A stretch of 64,000 nt of DNA, taken from assembly GCA_965223405.1 (NCBI GenBank), contig CBDCWO010000006.1, positions 1,488,001 to 1,552,000 on the forward strand, in the 5' to 3' direction. Origin of the DNA: CBDCWO01 sp965223405. GTDB taxonomy: Bacteria > Bacteroidota > Bacteroidia > Chitinophagales > Saprospiraceae. Both the position numbers and the translations under genes were made by a program. Below, one piece after another: positions 1 through 8,690 of the stretch. Each line of letters begins with the position of its first letter. Position 1 is the first letter of the stretch. Under the pieces are notes generated by a model. The model was not told where the DNA came from, searched no databases, and was given only the letters and a program-made list of their open reading frames with translations.

Positions 1-680
1 ACTTTGCTCATCTCCTGGGATTTGATGATCCCCAATTTGTGGATTACATGCGCTTATACATGTGTATCCATTGTGATCACGAAGGTGGAAATGCGTCAGC
101 CCATACCGTACACCTGGTAAGTTCTACGCTTAGTGACCCCTATCTGGCTTTTTCAGCCGGATTGAACGCCTTGGCCGGACCATTACATGGATTGGCCAAT
201 CAAGAAGTCATCAAGTGGATCTTTAAAATGGTGGACAAACTAAAAACCACCCAGCCCAGCGATGAACAGGTCATTAACTATATTAATGAAACTCTGGCTG
301 CAGGACAAGTAATTCCTGGCTATGGGCATGCGGTACTAAGAAGACCGGATCCCAGATTTGTTGCGCAAAAAAGATTCGCAGAAAAGCATATGAAAGATTC
401 GCGTATCATCAATATTGTATGGCAACTATTTGATCTGGTTCCTGGGATCTTAACCGGATTGGGTAAAGTGAAGAATCCCTGGCCTAATGTAGATGCTCAC
501 TCCGGAGCCATTTTAGTTCATTATGGAATGAAGGAGTACAGTTTTTATACGGTCCTCTTTGGAGTATCCCGCGCAATGGGAGTACTTGGCGCTTCCATAT
601 GGAGTAGAGCGCTTGGATTACCTTTGGAGAGACCTAAATCAATTACATTTGATCACATTAAACAAATCATTGAAAAATGA
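1..680 (+). CDS. gltA: Citrate synthase, eukaryote-like type I (C-terminal part, start outside window)
   Basis: Condenses acetyl-CoA with oxaloacetate to citrate, the entry step of the TCA cycle, in the cytoplasm. The frame is open from base 3, so the gene starts before the window. The three catalytic regions are visible: the first His in GPLHGLANQEV, the second His in GYGHAVLRRPDPR, and the Asp in NVDAHSGAILVHYGM. These motif forms match the mitochondrial-type enzyme rather than the E. coli GltA type. Only about the last 225 residues are present. Its stop overlaps the gcvH start as ATGA, so the two are probably translated in series. Identity is certain; the symbol is conventional. Confidence 0.95.
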   Translation, partial: FAHLLGFDDPQFVDYMRLYMCIHCDHEGGNASAHTVHLVSSTLSDPYLAFSAGLNALAGPLHGLANQEVIKWIFKMVDKLKTTQPSDEQVINYINETLAAGQVIPGYGHAVLRRPDPRFVAQKRFAEKHMKDSRIINIVWQLFDLVPGILTGLGKVKNPWPNVDAHSGAILVHYGMKEYSFYTVLFGVSRAMGVLGASIWSRALGLPLERPKSITFDHIKQIIEK

Positions 681-1072
681 ACATTCCTGATACAATCAAG
701 TATACCAAAGAACATGAATGGGTAAAAATCCTTGATGACACAAATCTAGCTTATATAGGTATCACTGATTTTGCTCAAGGTGAATTGGGTGAATTGGTGT
801 ACATAGAAGTTGAAACGGTAGGTGAAGAGATCGAGAAAGATGAAATATTCGGTACGGTTGAAGCAGTAAAAACCACCTCCGATCTTTTCATGCCTCTTGA
901 TGGCAAGGTGTTGGAATTCAATCCTGAAATTGATGAAAATGAAGGTGACAATCCGGGAATTGTAAATGAAGATCCTTATGAAGAAGGATGGATTATCAAA
1001 ATTGAATTAACCAATCCGGAACAACTCGAAGAATTACTATCTGCCCAGGAATATGAAGAATTGGTATCCTAA
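677..1072 (+). CDS. gcvH: Glycine cleavage system H protein
   Basis: Small lipoylated shuttle protein that carries the aminomethyl group between the P, T and L proteins of the glycine cleavage complex. The 131-residue length is normal for the family. The N-terminal stretch with KYTKEHEW and the lipoyl-accepting Lys65 in VEAVKTTSD are typical. The ATG overlaps the citrate synthase stop by four bases. GcvP, GcvT and GcvL are not in the window. In other Bacteroidota gcvH often precedes vanZ-like and tonB-like genes, as it does here, so the position reflects conserved order and not a glycine operon. Confidence 0.96.
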   Translation: MNIPDTIKYTKEHEWVKILDDTNLAYIGITDFAQGELGELVYIEVETVGEEIEKDEIFGTVEAVKTTSDLFMPLDGKVLEFNPEIDENEGDNPGIVNEDPYEEGWIIKIELTNPEQLEELLSAQEYEELVS

Positions 1073-1101
1073 GTACAAATTCACACACCAAAAAATCCTG
1101 A

Positions 1102-1482
1102 TTGGAGCATCTGTTACAGTATAAATGGAGAATTTTAGCGGGAGGATGGGCCTTGATGATTGGTATCCTTTCTACTCTACCCTCCAGATCGTTGGGAAGT
1201 CTTTCGATCAGTCATATTGACAAATTAGGGCATTTCTTATTCTATTTAATATTGGTATGGTTAGCCTTAATGGCATGGAATAATGAGATACCTAAGAAAT
1301 GGAATTTTAGAAAAGCCGTTACTGTTGTATTATTATGCATCCTCTACGGAGGAATGTTGGAATTAGGACAAAGGTATGTTTTTGAGAACCGCCATTTTGA
1401 AATCTGGGATATAATTGCTAATATTATCGGATCTTTTGGTGGGTTTATAATATTTAAACTTTTACATAGAAATAATTTATAA
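1102..1482 (+). CDS. VanZ-like family membrane protein
   Basis: A 126-residue integral membrane protein of the VanZ-like family, of uncertain function; the name comes from a glycopeptide-resistance gene and does not imply resistance here. Hydrophobic segments lie near residues 10-25, 40-60, 70-90 and 100-120. The family-typical HIDKLGHFLFY motif and a later GxxxELGQ stretch are visible. The start is a TTG directly after an in-frame TGA. The next in-frame ATG, near 1156, would remove part of the first membrane segment, so TTG is preferred. The stop overlaps the ATG of the TonB-like gene (TAATG), implying co-translation. Confidence 0.82.
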   Translation: MEHLLQYKWRILAGGWALMIGILSTLPSRSLGSLSISHIDKLGHFLFYLILVWLALMAWNNEIPKKWNFRKAVTVVLLCILYGGMLELGQRYVFENRHFEIWDIIANIIGSFGGFIIFKLLHRNNL

Positions 1483-2411
1483 TGGAAGATTTTGCTGTTG
1501 GATCCAATCTGCTTTACGTTGCTCTCATAGCAATTGTAGTTGTTATTGTGGGACTTATCTTATTGTTTAGAATTAATATGAAAAATAAGTCCAACAGTAA
1601 CCTGGCAGAAAAATATCAGGATAAAAAATGGAGTTCCCCATTAGAAGCGAGAAATAAGTATCCTGATGTGAATGTATTTAATTTTTCTAGAACCTTTTTG
1701 TGGGTTGGTGCGGTAATTTCTCTACTGATCACCATTTTGGCATTTAATTATACTGAATATGAAAAGCCCATTTTTATTCCGGACGATGCCTTGGAATTGG
1801 AAGAAGAAATTGAAATCGAGCCTCCGCGTACTGCTGAGCCTCCTCCTCCACCTCCACCACCACCTCCTCCTGTAATTGAGGAAGTTCCGGAAGAAGAAAT
1901 CGAAGAAGAAGAAGCACCGGAGTTTGTGGATCAATCCGTGGATGAAGAAACTATTATTGAAGAAAAACCACCGGAAATCAAGGAAGAAGCTCCTCCTCCA
2001 CCTCCCCCTCCACCTCCTCCTCCAAAACCAGAGGTTGAAGAAATATTTAAGGTGGTTGAGCAAAAACCCAGGTTTCCGGGATGCGAAAATATCTCCGGAG
2101 GAAATGCGGAAAAAGAAGCCTGTGCCCAACAAAAGATGTTGGAGTTTATCTATAAAAATATCAAATATCCGGCTATAGCTCGTGAAAATGGAATCCAAGG
2201 TATGTGTGTAGTACGCTTCGTGGTTGAAAAAGATGGATCTATTGCCAATATGGAGTTAGTAAGAGATATCGGAGCAGGTTGTGGTGAAGAAGCCACAAGG
2301 GTAGTTGGAATGATGAACCAAATGCCTCAAAAATGGACACCTGGGAGACAACGAGGACAACCGGTACGGGTACAATATAACTTACCAGTCAGATTCAAAC
2401 TGGAGAACTAA
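1482..2411 (+). CDS. TonB-family energy transducer with two polyproline tracts
   Basis: Inner-membrane protein expected to couple the proton motive force to outer-membrane receptors. Hydrophobic segments at residues 9-29 and 71-89 are followed by an acidic, proline-rich periplasmic spacer with two runs of about ten prolines separated by a Glu-rich stretch. The last 85 residues form a TonB C-terminal domain, with YPAIARENGIQG, VVRFVVEKDG and a terminal PVRFKLEN strand. The extra membrane segment makes it differ from classical single-anchor TonB. No ExbB or ExbD lies in the window. It is the last gene of the gcvH-vanZ unit and is followed by a terminator. Confidence 0.9.
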   Translation: MEDFAVGSNLLYVALIAIVVVIVGLILLFRINMKNKSNSNLAEKYQDKKWSSPLEARNKYPDVNVFNFSRTFLWVGAVISLLITILAFNYTEYEKPIFIPDDALELEEEIEIEPPRTAEPPPPPPPPPPPVIEEVPEEEIEEEEAPEFVDQSVDEETIIEEKPPEIKEEAPPPPPPPPPPPKPEVEEIFKVVEQKPRFPGCENISGGNAEKEACAQQKMLEFIYKNIKYPAIARENGIQGMCVVRFVVEKDGSIANMELVRDIGAGCGEEATRVVGMMNQMPQKWTPGRQRGQPVRVQYNLPVRFKLEN

Positions 2412-2436
2412 AACTCGTTTTGACACCCAAAGTACA

Positions 2437-2473
2437 GGTCACTACATTTTAAATGTAGTGGCCTTTTTTGTTT
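2437..2473 (+). terminator. Rho-independent terminator after the TonB-like gene
   Basis: A near-perfect inverted repeat pairs 2437-2449 with 2451-2463 (in practice with a small loop) and contains a single G-U pair. A T6 run starts at 2464. It lies 25 bases after the stop codon. Confidence 0.82.
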
Positions 2474-3072
2474 AAGGTCTGCTCATTTATTTGAATTAAG
2501 AAACGGTTGGTTCGTGATTCTGGTAGAGTTAAGATCTTAGCAGGTTTTGGCTTTTTCATTAATCCTTCCTTTTTTGTAGGTCTGGTTTTTGTGTGTTTAT
2601 GGCTAAGTCATAATTGGAAAGGTATCAAACTTTTATGATTCCAAAATCGTTTGTAGTATTGGTAATACTAAAAGGATTTACGGAATGATGGAAAAATTAA
2701 CGGGTGAAGCTCCAAATTTAAAGGCGGAAAGTCATACGCTTTGCAGCAAGTGTTAGACCATGCCGGACGTGCTCTCGTTACCAATATGTCCAATGTACTG
2801 TAAGCTGGCAAAAGTTGTATAACCAGTACAAAGATGTATGCTCAACGTATTTAAGCTGGGAGGGGCAAGATTAATCCAATTACTCTGTTAACACAACTTA
2901 ATTGTGGAAAGAACTCTCTCGGAGAAATAATAAAATAAGATCCAAAAAAGATCGGAGCGTAGAGTGATTCCTTCCGATAGATTTTGATTTGCCAATAAAA
3001 CATAATTGTTTAGGGAATCACATGCAGTTGAGCCTTTATTTTATTTTTAACTTTATTGAATAATAGACTATT
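2474..3072. other. 600-bp gene-free spacer with a possible decayed coding remnant
   Basis: No intact gene is visible. Between about 2605 and 2758 one frame stays open for roughly 48 codons and contains a peptide reading YDSKIVCSIGNTKRIYGMM. A neighbouring frame then continues with SYALQQVLDHAGRALVTNMS before stopping near 2802. Such a frame change is what a degraded gene would leave, but I cannot name a family. The rest is AT-rich and featureless. Any promoter for the TPR gene at 3073 should lie in its right-hand part; no clear TAnnTTTG box is seen. Confidence 0.35.
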
Positions 3073-4884
3073 ATGAAATACATCTATGTTGTCATTTTTT
3101 TTGTTCTCTCATCGATTTCAGGGTTGGCGCAGGAGGCAAGTGTACAGCTTGCAAATCAGTATTTTTTTAATGGAGAATATGAAAAAGCTGCGGCTTTATT
3201 TGAAAGGCTTTATCGTGGAAACAGGAATCAGGATTATTATTTGACAAAATATATTGATTGTCTATTGGGAATGGAAGATTACAAATTGGCCGAACAGGTG
3301 ATACAAGCCCACATTAAGGAAAATCCAAAAAACGTACAATTATATGTCACCTATGGTAATTTAAAAGAACGATTGTCTCAACCCGATGAAGCCAAGCAGC
3401 AATTTGCAAACGCCATTCAAAGTTTACCAGCTGAAAAATTTAGAATAATTCAACTTGCTAATGCATTCATTGGGTTGGCAAAATACGATTTCGCAATCCA
3501 AACTTATGAACGAGGCAAGGCCCTGTTAAAAGACAAGGCTGATTTTTCCTATTATCTCGCAGAATTGTATCGTCGCAAGGGAAACAATAGTCAAAAAATG
3601 ATCCAGCACTATCTTGAAAGTGTAGAAAAAATGCCTGCCCGATTACAACAAATAAAGTCTATCTTTTCAAGATATTTTGCGGCAGAAGATTTTTTAGAAC
3701 TACAAAACCAACTTTTTGCCAAATTACAAGGCAATACCAGTGCTCTTCATTTCCAAGAACTGTTGTCATGGGCCTACATTCAGCGCAAGGACTATGTCAA
3801 AGCTTTAAGACAAGAGAAAGCAATCGACCGCAGATTAGAAGAAAATGGTCTCAGGGTATTTAATGTTGCAGATATAGCTTTAAACGCCCGGGATTATGAC
3901 GCGGCAATTCAGGGATACGAGTATATCCTAAAAGAAAAAGGATCCGGATCTCCTTATTTTTTAGAGGCTAAACGTAAGGCATTGGTTGCTAAACGACGAA
4001 AATTGGTAGCCAATCAGGATTTCTCGAATGAAGAGTTATTGTCACTTGAAAGTGATTTTATCAGTTTTCTGGATATTGTAGGATGGAACAAAGCCACCGC
4101 TTTGATCATAATGGATTTGGCGGAATTGGAAGCTTTGTATTTGAATAATTTGGAAAAGGCGATTAAGTACTTGGAAGATCTTAAAGACTCTCCGGGATTA
4201 AACAAGTACATTCAAGCTAATGCAAAAATTAAACTAGCTGATTATTATTTGATGCTAGGAGAAATCTGGGAAGCAACCTTATTATATGCCCAGGTAGACA
4301 AGGCCTTCAAAGAAGAATTGATTGGCGAGGAGGCAAGATTTAAAAACGCACGCCTATCCTATTTTGCCGGTGATTTTGAATGGGCGCAGTCCCAGTTTGA
4401 TATTTTAAAAACATCCACTTCCAAGTTAATTGCCAACGATGCTTTGGATCTTTCGATATTTATTACAGATAATCTGGGACTGGATACTACGGCAATTCCA
4501 ATGCAAATGTATGCTCAAGCTGAATTGTTGGGTTTTCAAAACCGTTACAAGGAGTCGTTACTCCAGTTGGATACTTTGCAATCTATGTTTCCAAACCACG
4601 GACTTCAAGATGATATTTTGTATCTGAAAGCCGGAATATTTGAAAATATGCAGGAATATGATCAAGCAATTACTGCTTATCAGACCATCATTGAGGAATA
4701 CCCGGATGAAATCCGATGTGACAACTCAATCTACAATCTGGCTTCTTTATATGATTATGTATTAAATGATCAGGTAAAAGCTATGGAGTTGTATGAAAAA
4801 TTATTTATTGATTATTCAAGCAGTACATTTGCTGTCGAAGCAAGGAAAAGGTTTAGAACTCTACGAGGAGACAAAGTACAGTAA
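3073..4884 (+). CDS. Exported TPR-repeat protein
   Basis: A 603-residue protein with an N-terminal signal peptide (about residues 1-19, ending in SGLAQ), so probably periplasmic or membrane-attached. Tetratricopeptide-type helical pairs recur along its length, for example ANQYFFNGEYEKAAALFERL near the N-terminus, LYVTYGNLKERLSQPDEA, and a C-terminal block with LKAGIFENMQEYDQAITAYQ. TPR arrays mediate protein contacts, so a scaffold role in envelope assembly is possible but inferred. It is 20 bases upstream of the acyl-CoA dehydrogenase gene, probably on the same transcript, though no functional link is evident. Confidence 0.8.
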   Translation: MKYIYVVIFFVLSSISGLAQEASVQLANQYFFNGEYEKAAALFERLYRGNRNQDYYLTKYIDCLLGMEDYKLAEQVIQAHIKENPKNVQLYVTYGNLKERLSQPDEAKQQFANAIQSLPAEKFRIIQLANAFIGLAKYDFAIQTYERGKALLKDKADFSYYLAELYRRKGNNSQKMIQHYLESVEKMPARLQQIKSIFSRYFAAEDFLELQNQLFAKLQGNTSALHFQELLSWAYIQRKDYVKALRQEKAIDRRLEENGLRVFNVADIALNARDYDAAIQGYEYILKEKGSGSPYFLEAKRKALVAKRRKLVANQDFSNEELLSLESDFISFLDIVGWNKATALIIMDLAELEALYLNNLEKAIKYLEDLKDSPGLNKYIQANAKIKLADYYLMLGEIWEATLLYAQVDKAFKEELIGEEARFKNARLSYFAGDFEWAQSQFDILKTSTSKLIANDALDLSIFITDNLGLDTTAIPMQMYAQAELLGFQNRYKESLLQLDTLQSMFPNHGLQDDILYLKAGIFENMQEYDQAITAYQTIIEEYPDEIRCDNSIYNLASLYDYVLNDQVKAMELYEKLFIDYSSSTFAVEARKRFRTLRGDKVQ

Positions 4885-4904
4885 TGGTTTAATCTAATCG
4901 ACAA

Positions 4905-6065
4905 ATGGAAATATTTGAATTTTCTGAAGATCAATTAGCAGTAAAAGAAGCTGCTCGTGATTTTGCCCAGAAAGAATTACTTCCCGGTGTGATAGATAGG
5001 GATCGAAACATGGAATATCCAAAAGCGGAAGTCCATAAAATGGCAGCAATGGGATTTTTAGGTATGATGGTATCTCCTGAATACGGCGGTGGTGGTATGG
5101 ATACGGTATCCTATGTACTGGCAATGGAAGAAATCTCTAAAATTGATAGCTCATGTTCGGTAATTATGTCTGTAAATAACTCCTTGGTATGCCATGGTAT
5201 CGAACAGTTTGGAAGTGAATTTCACAAAACCCATTATTTGCCAAAATTAGCAACCGGAGAATGGATTGGTTCCTTTTGTCTCTCAGAACCCGGATCAGGA
5301 AGTGATGCGACAAAACAAAAAACAACTGCCCTAAAACATAATGATCATTATGTCTTGAATGGCACCAAAAACTGGATTACCAATGGCAGTTCATCTCAAA
5401 TACACATTGTTATGGCCCAGTCCAATCCATCAGAGCGACACCGGGGAATTAATGCATTTTTGGTGGATGCGGATTGGGAAGGGGTTTCAGTCGGCGGTAA
5501 AGAAGACAAACTAGGAATACGGTCGTCAGACACACATACCATTATGTATTCCGATGTTAAAGTACCCATTGAAAATCGAATTGGAGAAGAAGGATTTGGT
5601 TTTAAATTTGCAATGAAAATTTTGAGTGGTGGTCGTATTGGGATTGCTTCTCAGGCTTTGGGAATAGCAACAGGTGCTTATGAACTGGCAAAAAAATATG
5701 CACAGGAACGAAATGCATTTGGAAAACCGATTGCTCAACACCAAGCCATTGGATTCAAACTAGCTGAAATGGCTACAGAAATTGAAGCTGCCCGGCAATT
5801 GGTGTACCAGGCAGCATTCCTCAAAGATCAAGGAAAAGACTACACCATGGCTGCTAGCATGGCAAAATTAGTTGCCTCGGATGTGGCCATGAGACAAACA
5901 ATAGAAGCTGTTCAAATTCATGGAGGCTATGGTTATGTCAAAGAATATCACGTAGAAAGATTGATGAGGGATGCAAAAATCACCCAAATATATGAGGGAA
6001 CATCTGAAATTCAACACCTGGTAATTGCCCGACAAATCTTGAATGGAATATTGTATATTTCCTAG
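4905..6065 (+). CDS. Acyl-CoA dehydrogenase
   Basis: FAD-dependent enzyme for the first step of fatty-acid or amino-acid-derived acyl-CoA oxidation, of short-chain/butyryl type by overall look. The 386 residues cover the full family length. Signatures include FCLSEPGSGSDA (FAD/substrate loop), NGTKNWITNG, the RNAFGKPIAQHQ region of the C-terminal helical domain, and IYEGTSEIQ, which holds the usual catalytic Glu. Chain-length specificity cannot be read from the sequence. No electron-transfer flavoprotein genes are nearby. The M50 protease gene follows 12 bases later. Confidence 0.93.
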   Translation: MEIFEFSEDQLAVKEAARDFAQKELLPGVIDRDRNMEYPKAEVHKMAAMGFLGMMVSPEYGGGGMDTVSYVLAMEEISKIDSSCSVIMSVNNSLVCHGIEQFGSEFHKTHYLPKLATGEWIGSFCLSEPGSGSDATKQKTTALKHNDHYVLNGTKNWITNGSSSQIHIVMAQSNPSERHRGINAFLVDADWEGVSVGGKEDKLGIRSSDTHTIMYSDVKVPIENRIGEEGFGFKFAMKILSGGRIGIASQALGIATGAYELAKKYAQERNAFGKPIAQHQAIGFKLAEMATEIEAARQLVYQAAFLKDQGKDYTMAASMAKLVASDVAMRQTIEAVQIHGGYGYVKEYHVERLMRDAKITQIYEGTSEIQHLVIARQILNGILYIS

Positions 6066-6077
6066 TCTTGAGAATAA

Positions 6078-7148
6078 ATGATTACACTTAAAAGTTCTTG
6101 GAAGTTTTTCACCTTGTTCGGAATCCCGGTTAAAGTTCACTGGACATTTGGCTTTATACTCCTCCTGATATTTTATCAAAGTCGAGTAGCCGGCTTAAGT
6201 ATATTAGGAACCTGGTGGTTGTTTTTATTATTCATGGTATTATTTATTTGTGTAATATTACATGAATACGGGCATGCTCTTATGGCCAGAAGATTTAAAG
6301 TGAACACCAAGGACATTATTATTTCTCCAATTGGAGGAATTGCCCGACTGGAAAAAATTCCCCATCATCCCATCCAAGAATTATTAGTGGCTATTGCAGG
6401 CCCAGCCGTCAATTTTATCATTGCTTTGATCATTTGGATCTCGTTGATGAGCTTTTTCCCTGGTTGGTCCTCAGTATTTTTCAATGATAGCATTTCAGTA
6501 GACCAGGATTCGTTCCTAAGCATGGTCATGTTTATGAATCTTACCCTGGGCCTATTTAATCTGATTCCGGCTTTTCCTATGGATGGTGGTCGTATTTTAA
6601 GAGCCCTATTATCCCTATTTGCCAATCGACTTTTAGCAACTAAGATAGCTATGGTCGTCGGAAGGATCATCGCATTCTTATTTATATTTGTGGGGCTTTA
6701 TTATTCTCTGTTCGTTATGGCTTTGATTGGTGCTTTTGTATTCATCGGAGCCGGAGCGGAATACAAATCAGCGAAATGGGATTACATACTCCAGCATAAA
6801 ACGGTAGACACCTATATTAATCGTGAATTTCAAGTTGTATTTCCCAGCACTCCTCTTTCAATTGCTTTACAATCAGATCATCAACACTTCTTAGTCCAAA
6901 ACATGCAAGGGAGTATGGTTGGAATAATGACTAGAAATGAAGTATTAAAAAAGTTAAAAGAAAATAGTGATTTGGTTTTTGGTACCTCGATAAATCCCGT
7001 AGTAATTCCAATTCAGTCCGGTGAAAAATTGGGTACTGCTTTGCATCTTATGCAAATGAATAACATCAAGTCCCTTCCTGTATATCTTGCTGATCAACTA
7101 CAGGGGTTCGTGCATTACTCCCAAATTTTAAAGCAAAGTAAAATTTAG
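6078..7148 (+). CDS. M50-family site-2 protease with C-terminal CBS-like region
   Basis: Intramembrane zinc metalloprotease of the site-2 protease (M50) family. The zinc motif HEYGH (His62, Glu63, His66) and the distal NLIPAFPMDGGR motif (Asp169) are intact, so it should be active. About six hydrophobic segments span residues 1-230. The last 110 residues resemble a degenerate CBS pair, as in the CBS-bearing subgroup of M50 proteases, which may sense nucleotides. The substrate is unknown; such enzymes usually release membrane-bound anti-sigma factors or regulators, and none is adjacent. It ends convergently with tatA. Confidence 0.9.
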   Translation: MITLKSSWKFFTLFGIPVKVHWTFGFILLLIFYQSRVAGLSILGTWWLFLLFMVLFICVILHEYGHALMARRFKVNTKDIIISPIGGIARLEKIPHHPIQELLVAIAGPAVNFIIALIIWISLMSFFPGWSSVFFNDSISVDQDSFLSMVMFMNLTLGLFNLIPAFPMDGGRILRALLSLFANRLLATKIAMVVGRIIAFLFIFVGLYYSLFVMALIGAFVFIGAGAEYKSAKWDYILQHKTVDTYINREFQVVFPSTPLSIALQSDHQHFLVQNMQGSMVGIMTRNEVLKKLKENSDLVFGTSINPVVIPIQSGEKLGTALHLMQMNNIKSLPVYLADQLQGFVHYSQILKQSKI

Positions 7149-7259
7149 TAAACAAAAACTTTAGGCAGATACTGATATCCTTAAGGAATCCATCCAGCTA
7201 TTTTAAATGTACCTGAATTTCCTTAAACCATCTCTATATGGATATGGAACGCTATAAGA

Positions 7260-7487
7260 CTATTCAGAAGTCTTTTCTTCAATCTTCTTTTTCTCTGCTT
7301 CCTTCATCCCTTCCCGGATTTCAGATTCAATGGTACTCCGGGCATTGTTGAACTCGCGTATCCCTTTACCTAATCCTCTCATCAGCTCAGGTATCTTTTT
7401 GCCTCCGAATAGAAGCAATACCACAAAAAGAATAACGAATATTTCCCATCCCCCCGGTAAAAATGCTAAGAAATATATATTTGTCAT
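7260..7487 (-). CDS. tatA: Twin-arginine translocase subunit TatA/TatE
   Basis: A 75-residue pore-forming subunit of the Tat system, which exports folded proteins across the inner membrane. It has a single N-terminal membrane helix (about residues 10-27), then the family hinge FGGKKIPELMRGLGKGIREF with its conserved Phe-Gly, and a short charged tail rich in Glu and Lys. TatC is not in the window. It lies downstream of, and in the same direction as, the 2OG oxygenase gene with an 87-bp gap that holds a candidate -7 box. Confidence 0.94.
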   Translation of the reverse strand: MTNIYFLAFLPGGWEIFVILFVVLLLFGGKKIPELMRGLGKGIREFNNARSTIESEIREGMKEAEKKKIEEKTSE

Positions 7488-7512
7488 TTGATCTTATTTA
7501 TTTGATGAACTT

Positions 7513-7520
7513 CAAAAATA
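7513..7520 (-). promoter_or_regulatory. Candidate -7 box upstream of tatA
   Basis: On the minus strand this reads TATTTTTG, matching the Bacteroidota -7 consensus TAnnTTTG, 26 bases before the tatA start. No TTG lies at the expected -33 spacing, so support is partial. Confidence 0.35.
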
Positions 7521-7574
7521 CAACATAATTGTTAGTGAGACACGGATAATAATAAAACGTTTAACACTTTTTGA

Positions 7575-8528
7575 TTATTTTTTTAATCCGATCTCAATTA
7601 ATCTTTCATGTAAGTAGGCTCCGGCACTTATTGGAACGTACTTGGGTGGATTGTTTTCATCAATACATGATTTTAAACAAGAAAGTTCCATCTCAACTAT
7701 AGGATGAAGGAAAAAAGGAATCGATAATCTGGGTAGATGCCATAATTCACGTGGAGGGTTGACAACCCGGTGAGTCGTGGATCTTAAATAATCATTCGTT
7801 AATCGTTGTAGCATATCTCCGACATTAACTACTATCTCTCCCTGCTCCGGAATTACCGGTAACCAGTTTCCATCATTGGTCAGGACTTCGAGTCCTCCTG
7901 CTGATGCACCCACCAGCAAGGTGATCAAATTAATATCTTCATGCTGTTCAGCTCGAATAGCAGAAGCAGGTGGTTGTGTTATGGGTGGATAATGTATGGC
8001 TCGCAAAATGCTATTTCCCTTGGTAATTTTTTCATCAAAATAATGCGAACCAATTTTTAGATAACTGGCGATCGCACGTAACAAAAATGTACCTGCTTTT
8101 TCAAATTCCTTAAACAACTGGTCTCCAACTAAGGTAAATTGAGGAAACTCTTTTACATATACGTTATTTGGAAAATCAGGATGGTCAACTCCAATCGTTT
8201 CAACTGATTGACCAATCTGATAAAACTCCTTTAAGTCAGGTACTTTAGAATGTTTGGCATGTTCCTTACCAAATGAAGTATATCCACGTTGACCTGCCAA
8301 TCCTGAAATTTCATAACGTCGTTTATTAGCAATCGGTAATGAAAAAAATTGCTTGGCTTCCCGATAGAATTGATCAACCAAATGCTGCGAAATTCCATGA
8401 TTCTTAACGCCAACAAATCCAACCTGGTGGAAAGCGTCACCCAGCTGTTGAACAAAGTTTGATCGTTCCTGATCATTGCCTTCAATAAACCTGGATAGAT
8501 CCACCAATGGAATGGCTCGGTTAGTCAT
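7575..8528 (-). CDS. 2-oxoglutarate/Fe(II)-dependent oxygenase, isopenicillin N synthase-like family
   Basis: Non-haem iron oxygenase of the plant/IPNS-like superfamily, 317 residues. The N-terminal DIOX_N region starts PLVDLSRF. The iron ligands are visible as His196 and Asp198 in EQHEDINL and His253 in STTHRVVNP, and the 2-oxoglutarate-binding RxS is RLS at residues 267-269. All key residues are present, so it should be active. Bacterial members act on varied small molecules; the substrate here cannot be told. The gene stands alone apart from tatA downstream. Confidence 0.9.
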   Translation of the reverse strand: MTNRAIPLVDLSRFIEGNDQERSNFVQQLGDAFHQVGFVGVKNHGISQHLVDQFYREAKQFFSLPIANKRRYEISGLAGQRGYTSFGKEHAKHSKVPDLKEFYQIGQSVETIGVDHPDFPNNVYVKEFPQFTLVGDQLFKEFEKAGTFLLRAIASYLKIGSHYFDEKITKGNSILRAIHYPPITQPPASAIRAEQHEDINLITLLVGASAGGLEVLTNDGNWLPVIPEQGEIVVNVGDMLQRLTNDYLRSTTHRVVNPPRELWHLPRLSIPFFLHPIVEMELSCLKSCIDENNPPKYVPISAGAYLHERLIEIGLKK

Positions 8529-8564
8529 GATTTTAAATTTCTTAATGCGAAAATAGTCGAATTA

Positions 8565-8587
8565 TTTAAAATGGTGCTACGCACCAG
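8565..8587 (-). terminator. Possible terminator after gldB
   Basis: On the minus strand the stem TGGTGC/GCACCA (8572-8577 with 8581-8586, three-base loop) is followed by TTTTAAAT. It lies about 100 bases past the gldB stop. The stem is short and the T-run weak. Confidence 0.4.
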
Positions 8588-8690
8588 TAATGAGGATGGC
8601 GTAGTGTGTAGATGCCGAAAAGGAGATGTCGAAATAAGGATCTGAGGTAACCTGAACCTATCTAGTGGACGACTTATGGCCAAAATCAAG

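Noticed and set aside
1722..2198. Open minus-strand frame of 158 codons inside the TonB-like gene
   Set aside because: It is the antisense of the proline-rich linker; its Arg/Trp/Phe-rich composition is what complemented Pro and Glu codons give.
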